5,578 nt of DNA from CAZBWP01 sp964630265 (GTDB taxonomy: Bacteria; Pseudomonadota; Alphaproteobacteria; Rhodospirillales; Defluviicoccaceae), in NCBI GenBank assembly GCA_964630265.1, contig CAZVRW010000111.1, positions 1 to 5,578 of the forward strand, given 5' to 3'. Positions 1 to 5,578 of this stretch are shown piece after piece (position 1 is the first letter of the stretch; each line of letters starts with the position of its first letter). The position numbers and the translations under genes are program-made. The notes below the pieces were generated by a model. The model worked only from the letters and a program-made list of their open reading frames with translations. It was not told the origin of the DNA and made no database searches.

Positions 1-359
1 AGGAAGCGCCGCATGTTGCGCACCTTGACGTCGTAATCGTGCTGGTCGATCATCGGGCGCATCTTGATTTCCTTGATTTCGATGACTTTCTGTTTCTTGC
101 GCGCCTCGCTCTTCTTCTTCTGGGACTCGTACTTCATCTTGCCGTAGTCGAGGACCTTACAGACCGGCGGCTGCGCTTGGCCCGCCACCTCGACCAGGTC
201 CAGCCCGGCCTCCTCGGCGATCTGCAGGGCTTCCTCGATGGACACGACGCCGACCTGTTCGCCGTCGGCGTCGATGAGCCGCACCTTCGAAACGGCAATT
301 TCGTCGTTGACGCGCGGCCCTTCGCGGACGGGCGCCTGCTGCATGGGGGGGCGAGCTAT
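1..359 (-). CDS. infC: Translation initiation factor IF-3, N-terminal 119 residues (partial, runs off window start)
   Basis: IF-3 binds the 30S ribosomal subunit, keeps it apart from 50S and checks the start codon-initiator tRNA pairing. The visible protein has the IF-3 N-terminal domain (about residues 15-80: GPRVNDEI, then VSIEEALQIAEEAGLDLVEV and PPVCKVLDYGK). A lysine-rich linker follows (SQKKKSEARKKQK), then the start of the C-terminal domain (VIEIKEIKMRP). About 60 residues are missing beyond position 1, judged from the usual family length of about 175-180. I chose the ATA at 359-357 as start, giving (M)ARPPMQQAPVREGPRVNDEI. An AGGAG lies 8 bases upstream, an in-frame TAA lies at 377-375, and no ATG, GTG or TTG lies between them. 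The only canonical alternative is ATG at 344, which is 23 bases from the AGGAG. E. coli infC is known to use AUU and to be autoregulated through it. It lies downstream of thrS in the same direction, the classic thrS-infC order. Identity is certain; the start is probable. Confidence 0.96.
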   Translation of the reverse strand, partial: MARPPMQQAPVREGPRVNDEIAVSKVRLIDADGEQVGVVSIEEALQIAEEAGLDLVEVAGQAQPPVCKVLDYGKMKYESQKKKSEARKKQKVIEIKEIKMRPMIDQHDYDVKVRNMRRF

Positions 360-367
360 TGTCGGGA

Positions 368-372
368 CTCCT
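368..372 (-). promoter_or_regulatory. Ribosome-binding site of infC (AGGAG)
   Basis: AGGAG on the minus strand stands 8 bases before the ATA at 359. That spacing is ideal for ATA and too long (23 bases) for the first in-frame ATG at 344. This site decides the start codon of infC. Confidence 0.75.
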
Positions 373-464
373 GGTTAGCGCGACGGACGAGGCGACGGCC
401 ACACGGCCTCACCGCCCGCGCGGCGTGGATGGCATTGCACGGTGAAGGGCCGGCCGATGCGCGT

Positions 465-485
465 GGTCATCGGGCGGTCATCGGG
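465..485. repeat. Two tandem copies of GGTCATCGGG, 11-base period
   Basis: GGTCATCGGG occurs at 465-474 and again at 476-485, separated by one C. The period is therefore 11 bases, about one helical turn. It lies in the non-coding region about 105-125 bases upstream of the infC start. It could be a protein-binding site or chance in GC-rich DNA; nothing else in the sequence tells these apart. Confidence 0.5.
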
Positions 486-624
486 ACGGGATTACGAAGC
501 GGCCAATCTGACACGTTGCCCCGGCCATCGCGGTCGCCGTGGGCGGCCGTGGCACGGGAGCACGCGGCGAGGTGGTCTCGAAGGCGCAAATCGGCGTTCA
601 GTGTCCAGTTATCGATCCAATCGC

Positions 625-669
625 TGAGGCAGCATCATCGCCGCGCCTCGACGCGTGCGCATTGCCTCA
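625..669. repeat. Inverted repeat at the end of thrS (TGAGGCA / TGCCTCA)
   Basis: A perfect 7-base inverted repeat pairs 625-631 with 663-669, with 31 bases between the arms. The outer arm includes the TGA stop of thrS. A small GCGC/GCGC pairing is possible inside the loop. No run of T follows on the minus strand, so it is not a typical intrinsic terminator. It may be a weak 3' structure of the thrS message or chance. Confidence 0.3.
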
Positions 670-2631
670 CGCCGCGCCGAGCGGGCCCGCCGCCTCGCCG
701 ACAAGTGTAGCAATTGCCTCTTCCAGGGCAAGGGTTTCTTGGCCCGGACCGCCGAGCCGGCGCAACGCCACGGTCATCTCGTCGCGTTCGCGGGCGCCGA
801 CGACGGCGATCACCGGCACCCGGGCGACGCTGTGCTCGCGCACCTTGAAGTTGATCTTTTCATTGCGCACGTCCAGCTCCGACCGCAGCCCCGCCGCCAC
901 CATGGCGTCGCGAACGCGGGCGGCATAATCGTCGACCTCGTTGGTGATGGTCGCCACCACCACCTGCACCGGCGAGAGCCACAGCGGCAGGCGGCCGGCG
1001 TGGTGCTCGATCAAGACGCCGATGAACCGCTCGAACGAGCCGAGGATGGCGCGGTGCAGCATCACCGGCCGGTGCTTGGCGCCGTCCTCGCCGACGTAGC
1101 TGGCGTCGAGCCGCTCCGGCAGGACGAAGTCCACCTGCAGGGTGCCGAGTTGCCAGTCGCGGCCGATGGCGTCGCGCAGCACGAACTCCAGCTTCGGCCC
1201 GTAGAAGGCGCCCTCGCCGGGGTTGAGGATGGTCTCGAGCCCGGCGGCGGCGGTGGCGTCGCTGAGGGCGCGTTCGGCCTTGTCCCAGGTCTCGTTGCTG
1301 CCGGCGCGCTTTTCCGGACGGTCGGAGAACTTGACGATCACCGACTCGAAGCCGAGGTCGCGATAGACGCTCAAGAGCAGGTCGCAGAAGATCCGGGTCT
1401 CCGAGGTGATCTGGTCCTCGGTGCAGAAGATGTGGGCGTCGTCCTGGACGAAGGCGCGCACCCGCATCAACCCGTGCAGCGCGCCCGACGGTTCGTTGCG
1501 GTGGCAGGCGCCGAACTCGGCCATGCGCAGCGGCAGGTCGCGCCAGCTCTTGATCCCCTGGCGGAAGATCTGGACGTGGCCGGGGCAGTTCATGGGCTTG
1601 AGCGCCAGGATCTTGTCCTCGGCCTCGGCGGTGAACATGTGCTCGCGGAACTTCTCCCAGTGGCCGGACTTCTCCCACAGGCTGCGGTCGACGAGCTGCG
1701 GCGTCTTCACCTCGACGTAGCCGGCGGCCTCCAGGCGGGCGCGCATATAGGTTTGCAGCGTGCGATAGAGGGTCCAGCCCTTGGGATGCCAGAAGACGGC
1801 GCCGGGGGCTTCCTCCTGGATGTGGAACAGGTCGAGTTCGCGCCCCACCCGGCGGTGGTCGCGCTTCTCGGCCTCCTCCAGCATGGTGAGGTAGGCCTGG
1901 AGCTGCTTGGCGTCGGCCCATGCCGTACCGTAGATACGCTGCAGCATGGCGTTGTGCGAGTCGCCGCGCCAATAGGCACCGGCCAGCTTCATCAGCTTGA
2001 ACGCCTTGCCGAGCTTGCCCGTGGACGGCAGGTGCGGCCCGGTGCACAGGTCGAGCCAGTCGCCCTGGCGGTAGATGGAGATGGCTTCGCCGTCCGGAAT
2101 CTCGGCGATGATCTGCGCCTTGTAGTGCTCGCCGATGGACTTGAAGTACTCGATCGCCGCCGAGCGATCCCAGATCTCGCGCACCAGGGGCAGGTCACGG
2201 TCGACGATCTCCCGCATCCGCGCCTCGATCCGCTCGAGATCGTCGGGGACGAATGGCTCGTCGCGGGCGAAGTCGTAGTAGAAGCCGTTTTCGATGGCCG
2301 GGCCGATGGTCACCTGGGTGCCGGGATAGAGCTCCTGCACCGCCTGCGCCATGACGTGTGCGGCGTCGTGGCGGAGCAACGGCAGGGCGTCGTCGTCGCG
2401 GGCGGTGACGACGGCGACGTTGGCGTCGCGGTCGATGGTCGTCGCCAAGTCACGCAGGGTGCCGTCGACGCGCACTGCCAGCGCCGCCTTGGCAAGGCTC
2501 TTGCTGATGTTCGCGGCGAGCTCGGCGCCGGTCACGGGTGCGTCGAAGGATCTGACGCTGCCATCGGGGAGGGTGATGCGAACCGGCCCCGCGGCGCCGG
2601 CGGCCTCGGGACACGCAACCTGATCGTTCAT
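667..2631 (-). CDS. thrS: Threonine--tRNA ligase (ThrRS)
   Basis: This cytoplasmic class II synthetase joins threonine to tRNA-Thr using ATP. The full-length protein has 654 residues (E. coli ThrRS has 642). Domains in order are TGS (about 16-78), the editing domain (about 80-240), the catalytic core (about 255-550) and the anticodon-binding domain (about 553-645). The editing site that removes mischarged serine is intact: H88 and H92 in RHDAAHVMAQ, C196 and H200 in DLCTGPH. The three zinc ligands are C349 (KPMNCPGH), H400 (DDAHIFC) and H526 (LHRAI), each offset by exactly 15 from E. coli C334, H385 and H511. The motif 2 arginine is R378 in CHRNEPSG. The frame stays open upstream, so the ATG at 2631 rests on homology: MNDQVACPEA leads directly into the TGS domain. 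No good Shine-Dalgarno precedes it, only a weak GTGG with a T-rich stretch. It has its own apparent promoter 33 bases upstream and is followed by infC. Confidence 0.98.
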   Translation of the reverse strand: MNDQVACPEAAGAAGPVRITLPDGSVRSFDAPVTGAELAANISKSLAKAALAVRVDGTLRDLATTIDRDANVAVVTARDDDALPLLRHDAAHVMAQAVQELYPGTQVTIGPAIENGFYYDFARDEPFVPDDLERIEARMREIVDRDLPLVREIWDRSAAIEYFKSIGEHYKAQIIAEIPDGEAISIYRQGDWLDLCTGPHLPSTGKLGKAFKLMKLAGAYWRGDSHNAMLQRIYGTAWADAKQLQAYLTMLEEAEKRDHRRVGRELDLFHIQEEAPGAVFWHPKGWTLYRTLQTYMRARLEAAGYVEVKTPQLVDRSLWEKSGHWEKFREHMFTAEAEDKILALKPMNCPGHVQIFRQGIKSWRDLPLRMAEFGACHRNEPSGALHGLMRVRAFVQDDAHIFCTEDQITSETRIFCDLLLSVYRDLGFESVIVKFSDRPEKRAGSNETWDKAERALSDATAAAGLETILNPGEGAFYGPKLEFVLRDAIGRDWQLGTLQVDFVLPERLDASYVGEDGAKHRPVMLHRAILGSFERFIGVLIEHHAGRLPLWLSPVQVVVATITNEVDDYAARVRDAMVAAGLRSELDVRNEKINFKVREHSVARVPVIAVVGARERDEMTVALRRLGGPGQETLALEEAIATLVGEAAGPLGAA

Positions 2632-2663
2632 ATCGGAAAAACCACTGTTACCAACGGCTGCGC

Positions 2664-2691
2664 AGTCTAGAGCCGCGTCCGGACCTGTCAA
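2664..2691 (-). promoter_or_regulatory. Probable sigma70 promoter of thrS
   Basis: On the minus strand, TTGACA (2691-2686, perfect -35) is followed after 16 bases by TAGACT (2669-2664, 4 of 6 matches to TATAAT including the key second A and last T). The predicted transcript start is near 2657, giving a leader of about 25 bases before the thrS ATG. The TGA of the TTGACA box is the stop codon of the upstream glycosyltransferase. The -10 sits between the short inverted arms CGGCT (2655-2659) and AGCCG (2671-2675). The call rests on sequence match and position only. Confidence 0.6.
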
Positions 2692-3620
2692 GCAACGCCG
2701 AGGTCGGCGAGGGCGGCCCAGACCCGGTCGACGGCGATGTCCGCCGTGGACGGCGCGCGCAGGATCGCGACCTGCGGGCCGCGCTGGGCACACAGGGCGG
2801 GGTTCGAGGCATGGGAATAGAGCACCACGGACGGGCAGCGGGCGACGGCGGCGAGATGCATGGGGCCGGTGTCGTTGCCCACGGCCGCCGTCGCGCGACG
2901 GGCGAGCGCCGCCAGTTCCAGCAGCGACGTGGCGCCGGCGAGGGTAAGGGCATCGGGCGCGGCCGTCTGGATCATCGCGTGCAGCGGCGCCTCGTCGGCA
3001 GCGCCGACCAGCACCGGCCGCGTCCCGGCGGCTGCCAGCCGGCCGGCCAGCGCAGCGAACCGGTCGGCCGGCCAGCGCTTCTCCGGGCGGTGCGCGGCGC
3101 CACCGGGGGCGAGCAGGACATACGGTCCGTTGATGCCGAACCGGTCGATGTCGGCCTCGGTCCAGCGCACGTCCGGATCGGGGACGGCGGCGATGCCGGC
3201 GATGCGCAACTGCTCGGCCTGCCGCTCCAGGGTGTGCATGGCATCGCGCGCCGGGTTGGCATGGGGGTGGGAGCAGCCGCGGGCGATACCCGACCACTCA
3301 GGATACGGCCCCGGCCAGAACAGCCGGAAGTAGCGCGAGCTGCGCGGCGAGGTCTGCAGGTCGTAGACGCGCCGGAAGCCGCCGCCGCGCAGCCGTCGGC
3401 GCAGCGCCAGCCAGCCGCCGACCTGGGCCAACCCCGGCCGGTCGTCGATCCAGACGGCGTCAAAGCAGCCGCTGGCCTCTGCCAGCGCGGCGAACGGCCG
3501 GGTGGTGAGCAGCGTGATTTGGGCGTCGGCGTGGTGCCGGCGGATCGCCGCGAACGGCCCCAGCGCCTGCACCACGTCGCCGAGGGCGCCGAGCTTGATG
3601 ACCAGGATGGCCGGCCTCAC
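2688..3620 (-). CDS. Glycosyltransferase family 9 protein (ADP-heptose:LPS heptosyltransferase-like)
   Basis: The family transfers heptose from ADP-heptose onto the lipopolysaccharide core at the inner face of the cytoplasmic membrane. The protein has 310 residues and a GT-B fold. The N-terminal domain opens with ILVIKLGALGDVVQALGP. D15 is in the position of the catalytic aspartate of E. coli WaaC, in the family's G-D motif. The C-terminal donor-binding half shows VLLAPGGAAHRPEKRWP (about 168-184, with K181 in the conserved KxWP) and AVGNDTGPMHLAA (about 246-258, with the D-T-G-P-H signature). I chose GTG at 3620 because MRPAILVIKLG begins right at the family's first strand. The GTG overlaps the TGA of the upstream family 4 gene as GTGA, so translation is probably coupled; the local Shine-Dalgarno is weak. 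I see no signal peptide or membrane segment. The family call is firm. The exact sugar and acceptor cannot be read from sequence, so I give no waa symbol. Confidence 0.93.
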   Translation of the reverse strand: MRPAILVIKLGALGDVVQALGPFAAIRRHHADAQITLLTTRPFAALAEASGCFDAVWIDDRPGLAQVGGWLALRRRLRGGGFRRVYDLQTSPRSSRYFRLFWPGPYPEWSGIARGCSHPHANPARDAMHTLERQAEQLRIAGIAAVPDPDVRWTEADIDRFGINGPYVLLAPGGAAHRPEKRWPADRFAALAGRLAAAGTRPVLVGAADEAPLHAMIQTAAPDALTLAGATSLLELAALARRATAAVGNDTGPMHLAAVARCPSVVLYSHASNPALCAQRGPQVAILRAPSTADIAVDRVWAALADLGVA

Positions 3621-4837
3621 GGCGTCGGGGTTCCGGCGGGGCCCGCGCCCAGCACTTCGGCGTAGACGGCGAGGGTGCGGGCGCACATCCGGCTGGTGGT
3701 GAAGCTGCGCCGGACGTGGTCGATACCGGCCGCCGCCATCGCCGCCAGCCGCTCCGGCGGCGTCGCCAGCGCGTCGGCGAGGGCGCGGGCCAGGGCATCC
3801 GGATCGCCCGGCCGGGTGAGCCAGCCGGTGACGCCGGCCAGCACCGTCTCCCGCGCGCCGCCGTGGTCGCTGGCGATCACCGGCCGGCCCATGGCCTGCG
3901 CCTCCACGGCGATGCGACCGAACGCCTCCGGGTCGGTGGAGGCCGAGACGACCAGGTCGGCGGCGCAGAAGGCCGCCGGCATGTCGTCGCAGCGCTCGAT
4001 GATGTGGACGACGTCGCCGAGGCCATGGGCCCGGATCAGCGCGTCCAACTCCCGCCGATAGCCGGTGCGTCCCTGGTCGGAGCCGAGGAGGACCGCGGAC
4101 AGATCGCGGCGGGGAAGGTGGGCGAGGGCGTCGAGGAAGACGGTCTGCCCCTTCCATCGGGTGAGCCGGCCGGGCAGCAGCACGACGGGCCGGTCGGTGT
4201 CGAGTCCCCAGGCCCGCCGCAACCGGGTGACGCGCTCGGGGCTCACCGTCGCCGGGTCGAAGGCGGCGGTGTCGACGCCGCGCGGGATCACCCGGATGCG
4301 CGCCACGTCGATGCCGTAGACCCGGGTCAGGTGCCGGGCGATGTGCTGCGAGATGGCGATGACGCGGACGCCGCGCGTCATCACCCGGTTGTAGGCCCGT
4401 TTCGCCGCGGTGCCGGCGCCATAGGTGCCGTGGAAGGTGGTGACGAACGGCACGCCGGTCCGCCGCGCCGCCACCCAAGCGCTCCACGCCGGGGCGCGCG
4501 AGCGGGCGTGCACCAGATCGACGCCCTCGGCGCGGATCAGCCGGGCCAGCCGGGCGGCGTTGGCGATGAGGGCAAGGGGGTTCTTGGTCGCCAGCGGCAA
4601 GGTGACGTGGGCGCCGCCGACGCCGGCCAGTGCGGCCGTCTGCGGCCCGCCGGCCGAGGCGACGAGGGCGCGGCCGCCGGCGGCGACGATGGCACCCGCC
4701 ACCTCGACGGTGCCGCGCTCGACCCCGCCCTCGGCGCCGAGCGCTGGCAGGACCTGCAGAATCGTCGCGGCACGTGGCAGCGGCGCTGTTGCCGCCAGCG
4801 GTTCCGGTTGCGGGGCTTCGGTGCTAGGATTCGGCAA
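3617..4837 (-). CDS. Glycosyltransferase family 4 protein (GT-B, envelope glycan synthesis)
   Basis: It probably transfers a sugar from a nucleotide donor onto lipopolysaccharide or another surface glycan at the cytoplasmic membrane. With a TTG start at 4837 the protein has 406 residues. The N-terminal acceptor domain starts ATILQVLPALGAEGGVERG (about 24-42) and includes VHARSRAPAW (109-118) and TTFHGTYG (133-140). The C-terminal donor domain has PGRLTRWKGQ (222-231, with R224 and K229 as the usual phosphate-binding pair). It also has PEAFGRIAVEAQAMGRPVIA, where E304 and E312 form the EX7E motif. The TTG has an AGGA 7 bases upstream. A longer reading from ATG at 4966 or 4942 would add 43 or 35 unlike residues, and both codons lie upstream of the predicted promoter, so the message would not contain them. 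It overlaps the following family 9 gene by 4 bases. Substrate unknown. Confidence 0.92.
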   Translation of the reverse strand: MPNPSTEAPQPEPLAATAPLPRAATILQVLPALGAEGGVERGTVEVAGAIVAAGGRALVASAGGPQTAALAGVGGAHVTLPLATKNPLALIANAARLARLIRAEGVDLVHARSRAPAWSAWVAARRTGVPFVTTFHGTYGAGTAAKRAYNRVMTRGVRVIAISQHIARHLTRVYGIDVARIRVIPRGVDTAAFDPATVSPERVTRLRRAWGLDTDRPVVLLPGRLTRWKGQTVFLDALAHLPRRDLSAVLLGSDQGRTGYRRELDALIRAHGLGDVVHIIERCDDMPAAFCAADLVVSASTDPEAFGRIAVEAQAMGRPVIASDHGGARETVLAGVTGWLTRPGDPDALARALADALATPPERLAAMAAAGIDHVRRSFTTSRMCARTLAVYAEVLGAGPAGTPTP

Positions 4838-4844
4838 CTGGGGG

Positions 4845-4848
4845 TCCT
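4845..4848 (-). promoter_or_regulatory. Ribosome-binding site supporting the TTG start of the family 4 glycosyltransferase
   Basis: AGGA on the minus strand (within GCAGGACC) stands 7 bases before TTG at 4837. No ATG or GTG lies in frame between the predicted transcript start near 4889 and this TTG, so the site decides the start. Confidence 0.5.
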
Positions 4849-4869
4849 GCCGGTCTTTGGCGGGTGTTT

Positions 4870-4886
4870 GGCCCGGTCTGCGGGCC
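4870..4886. repeat. Palindrome in the divergent promoter region (GGCCCG-5-CGGGCC)
   Basis: A perfect 6-base inverted repeat pairs 4870-4875 with 4881-4886, with the loop GTCTG. In the plus-strand message it forms a hairpin that abuts the hydrolase Shine-Dalgarno at 4888-4893. In the minus-strand message it would lie within about 20 bases of the predicted 5' end of the glycosyltransferase transcript. It could be an operator for a dimeric regulator or an mRNA hairpin. I do not recognise it as the site of a known regulator. Confidence 0.5.
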
Positions 4887-4887
4887 G

Positions 4888-4893
4888 AGGAGG
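4888..4893 (+). promoter_or_regulatory. Ribosome-binding site of the alpha/beta hydrolase (AGGAGG)
   Basis: A perfect AGGAGG lies 5 bases before ATG 4899 and 11 bases before ATG 4905. The spacing favours 4899, although the second start two codons on cannot be excluded. Confidence 0.8.
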
Positions 4894-4895
4894 GG

Positions 4896-4924
4896 ATTAT
4901 GACGATGAGCGACGCGTCCGCCAA
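4896..4924 (-). promoter_or_regulatory. Probable sigma70 promoter of the glycosyltransferase pair, nested in the hydrolase 5' end
   Basis: On the minus strand, TTGGCG (4924-4919, 4 of 6 matches to TTGACA) and CATAAT (4901-4896, 5 of 6 matches to TATAAT) are separated by exactly 17 bases. Transcription would start near 4889, about 50 bases before the TTG of the family 4 gene. The -10 box covers the ATG at 4899-4901 of the divergent hydrolase and the three bases before it. I found no equally good promoter on the plus strand for the hydrolase in this window. Confidence 0.6.
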
Positions 4925-5578
4925 TCCCGCGCCCGCGATCATCGCGCGGGACGACGGGGAGACCATTGCCTATCACCGGACGCCGGGGGCGTCGCCGGGC
5001 ACATCACCAGGGGTGGTGTTCCTCACCGGCTACATGTCGGACATGACCGGCGGCAAGGCGCTCCGGCTCGAACACTTTTGCCGGGCGCGCGGCCTCGCCT
5101 ATCTGCGCTTCGATTATTTTGGCCACGGCGCGTCGTCGGGCGCCTTCACCGACGGCACCATTGGCCGCTGGGCCGAGGACACCGTGTTCGTGCTCGACCG
5201 GCTGACCCAGGGGCCGCAGGTGCTGGTGGGCTCCAGCCTCGGCGGCTGGATCATGCTGCTGGCGGCGTTGCGGCGGCCGGAGCGGGTCGCCGCCCTGGTC
5301 GGCATCGCCGCGGCGCCGGACTTCACCGAGGACCTGATCCCGACGATGCTGACGGCGGAGCAGCGGGCGACGCTGGAGCGCGAGGGCGTGGTGCTGGTGG
5401 CCAGCCCCTACGATCCCGAGCCGACGCCGGTGACCAAGCTGATCCTGGGCGAGGGGCGCAACCACCTGGTGCTGCATGACACCATCCCGCTCACCTGCCC
5501 GGTGCGGCTGATCCACGGCATGCGGGACCCGGACGTGCCCTGGCAGACCTCGCTGAAGCTCGCCGAGCGGCTCGCGTC
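4899..5578 (+). CDS. Alpha/beta hydrolase, ABHD10-like serine esterase/thioesterase (partial, C-terminus beyond window)
   Basis: This is a predicted cytoplasmic serine hydrolase, with 226 codons visible. The fold starts around residue 39 with VVFLTGYMSDMTGGKA, the strand and oxyanion-loop region. FDYFGHGASSG (71-81) and GTIGRWAEDTVFVLD (86-100) follow. The nucleophile elbow is G-S-S-L-G at 111-115, giving S113 as the catalytic serine. The catalytic acid is probably D210 in LIHGMRDPDVPW. The catalytic histidine is expected just beyond the window end. The segments FMSDM/GYMSDM, GTIGRW and GSSLGGWIMLLAA resemble the ABHD10 family, whose human member is a mitochondrial depalmitoylase and acyl-glucuronide esterase; the bacterial substrate is not known. 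There is no signal peptide or lipobox. The start at 4899 has a perfect AGGAGG 5 bases upstream. The gene is divergent from the glycosyltransferase pair, with 61 bases between start codons. The fold is firm, the subfamily likely, and the substrate open. Confidence 0.93.
   Translation, partial: MTMSDASANPAPAIIARDDGETIAYHRTPGASPGTSPGVVFLTGYMSDMTGGKALRLEHFCRARGLAYLRFDYFGHGASSGAFTDGTIGRWAEDTVFVLDRLTQGPQVLVGSSLGGWIMLLAALRRPERVAALVGIAAAPDFTEDLIPTMLTAEQRATLEREGVVLVASPYDPEPTPVTKLILGEGRNHLVLHDTIPLTCPVRLIHGMRDPDVPWQTSLKLAERLA

Larger units (their letters stand above)
360..666 (-). other. Non-coding thrS-infC intergenic region / probable infC leader
   Basis: This is 307 bases without a gene I can support. 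Besides the infC ribosome-binding site, it holds an inverted repeat next to the thrS stop and an 11-base tandem repeat in the middle; both are listed separately. I found no convincing -35/-10 pair for infC. A CGTAAT hexamer near 490-500 on the minus strand has no matching -35. There is no U-tract terminator after thrS. infC may therefore be reached by read-through from thrS, or use a promoter that departs from the sigma70 consensus. Short open frames here show no family resemblance and no good ribosome-binding site. Confidence 0.5.

Noticed and set aside
366..370. GANTC site overlapping the infC ribosome-binding site, and another at 4828-4832 near the family 4 start, as CcrM-type methylation switches
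   Set aside because: GANTC also occurs inside coding regions of the window (for example 124-128), so the two positions are not special on sequence alone.
442..627. A 61-codon plus-strand frame in the thrS-infC gap
   Set aside because: It is arginine- and glycine-rich, with no good ribosome-binding site and no recognisable family.
2632..2660. tRNA-Thr anticodon mimic in the thrS leader, as in E. coli autoregulation
   Set aside because: A CGT triplet is present, but no convincing stem presents it in a loop. The mechanism is known from enterobacteria and the leader here is very short.
655..2670. A 671-codon open frame on the plus strand across thrS
   Set aside because: It is antisense to thrS, whose reading shows every catalytic, zinc and editing residue. 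The plus-strand reading has low-complexity G/A/V/L/D/H composition typical of antisense frames in GC-rich DNA and no recognisable motif.
667..3297. An 876-codon minus-strand frame suggesting a longer ThrRS fusion
   Set aside because: The part upstream of 2631 is an out-of-frame reading of the family 9 glycosyltransferase and has no domain. The ThrRS homology begins at the ATG at 2631.
4821..4830. TAGGAT (4825-4830) as a plus-strand -10 for the hydrolase
   Set aside because: It matches 4 of 6 bases, but no -35-like hexamer lies 16-18 bases upstream, so I could not support a promoter call.
3716..5479. A 587-codon open frame on the plus strand across the family 4 gene and the hydrolase
   Set aside because: It runs antisense to one well-supported gene and out of frame with another, and its composition is typical of shadow frames.

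Overview
The window looks like chromosomal DNA of a GC-rich alphaproteobacterium. A Rhodospirillales-type organism is my best guess. The evidence is the very high GC at third codon positions, the thrS-infC gene order, and the sequence style of the IF-3, glycosyltransferase and ABHD10-like hydrolase proteins. It reads as an ordinary housekeeping and cell-envelope region. I see no mobile element, CRISPR array, tRNA, rRNA, phage gene or broken gene.

Layout: four genes run on the minus strand, in transcription order from high to low coordinates. They are a family 4 glycosyltransferase (4837-3617), a family 9 (heptosyltransferase-like) glycosyltransferase (3620-2688), threonyl-tRNA synthetase thrS (2631-667), and translation initiation factor IF-3 infC (359-1, C-terminal part cut off by the window edge). 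One gene, an alpha/beta hydrolase related to the ABHD10 family (4899 to beyond 5578), runs divergently on the plus strand and lacks its C-terminus.

The two glycosyltransferases overlap by 4 bases (GTGA) and form a translationally coupled pair. They probably build lipopolysaccharide or another envelope glycan. A good sigma70-type promoter for the pair lies inside the first codons of the divergent hydrolase, and its -10 box overlaps the hydrolase start codon. thrS has its own apparent promoter, with a perfect TTGACA -35 overlapping the stop codon of the family 9 gene, so it can be expressed independently of the glycan genes. infC follows after a 307-base non-coding stretch. It appears to start at the rare codon ATA, eight bases after an AGGAG ribosome-binding site and downstream of an in-frame TAA. 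This fits the known autoregulation of IF-3 through non-canonical start codons.

I do not see a previously undescribed system. The points most worth a second look are the ATA start of infC, the nested divergent promoter with its palindrome, and the thrS promoter that overlaps a stop codon.
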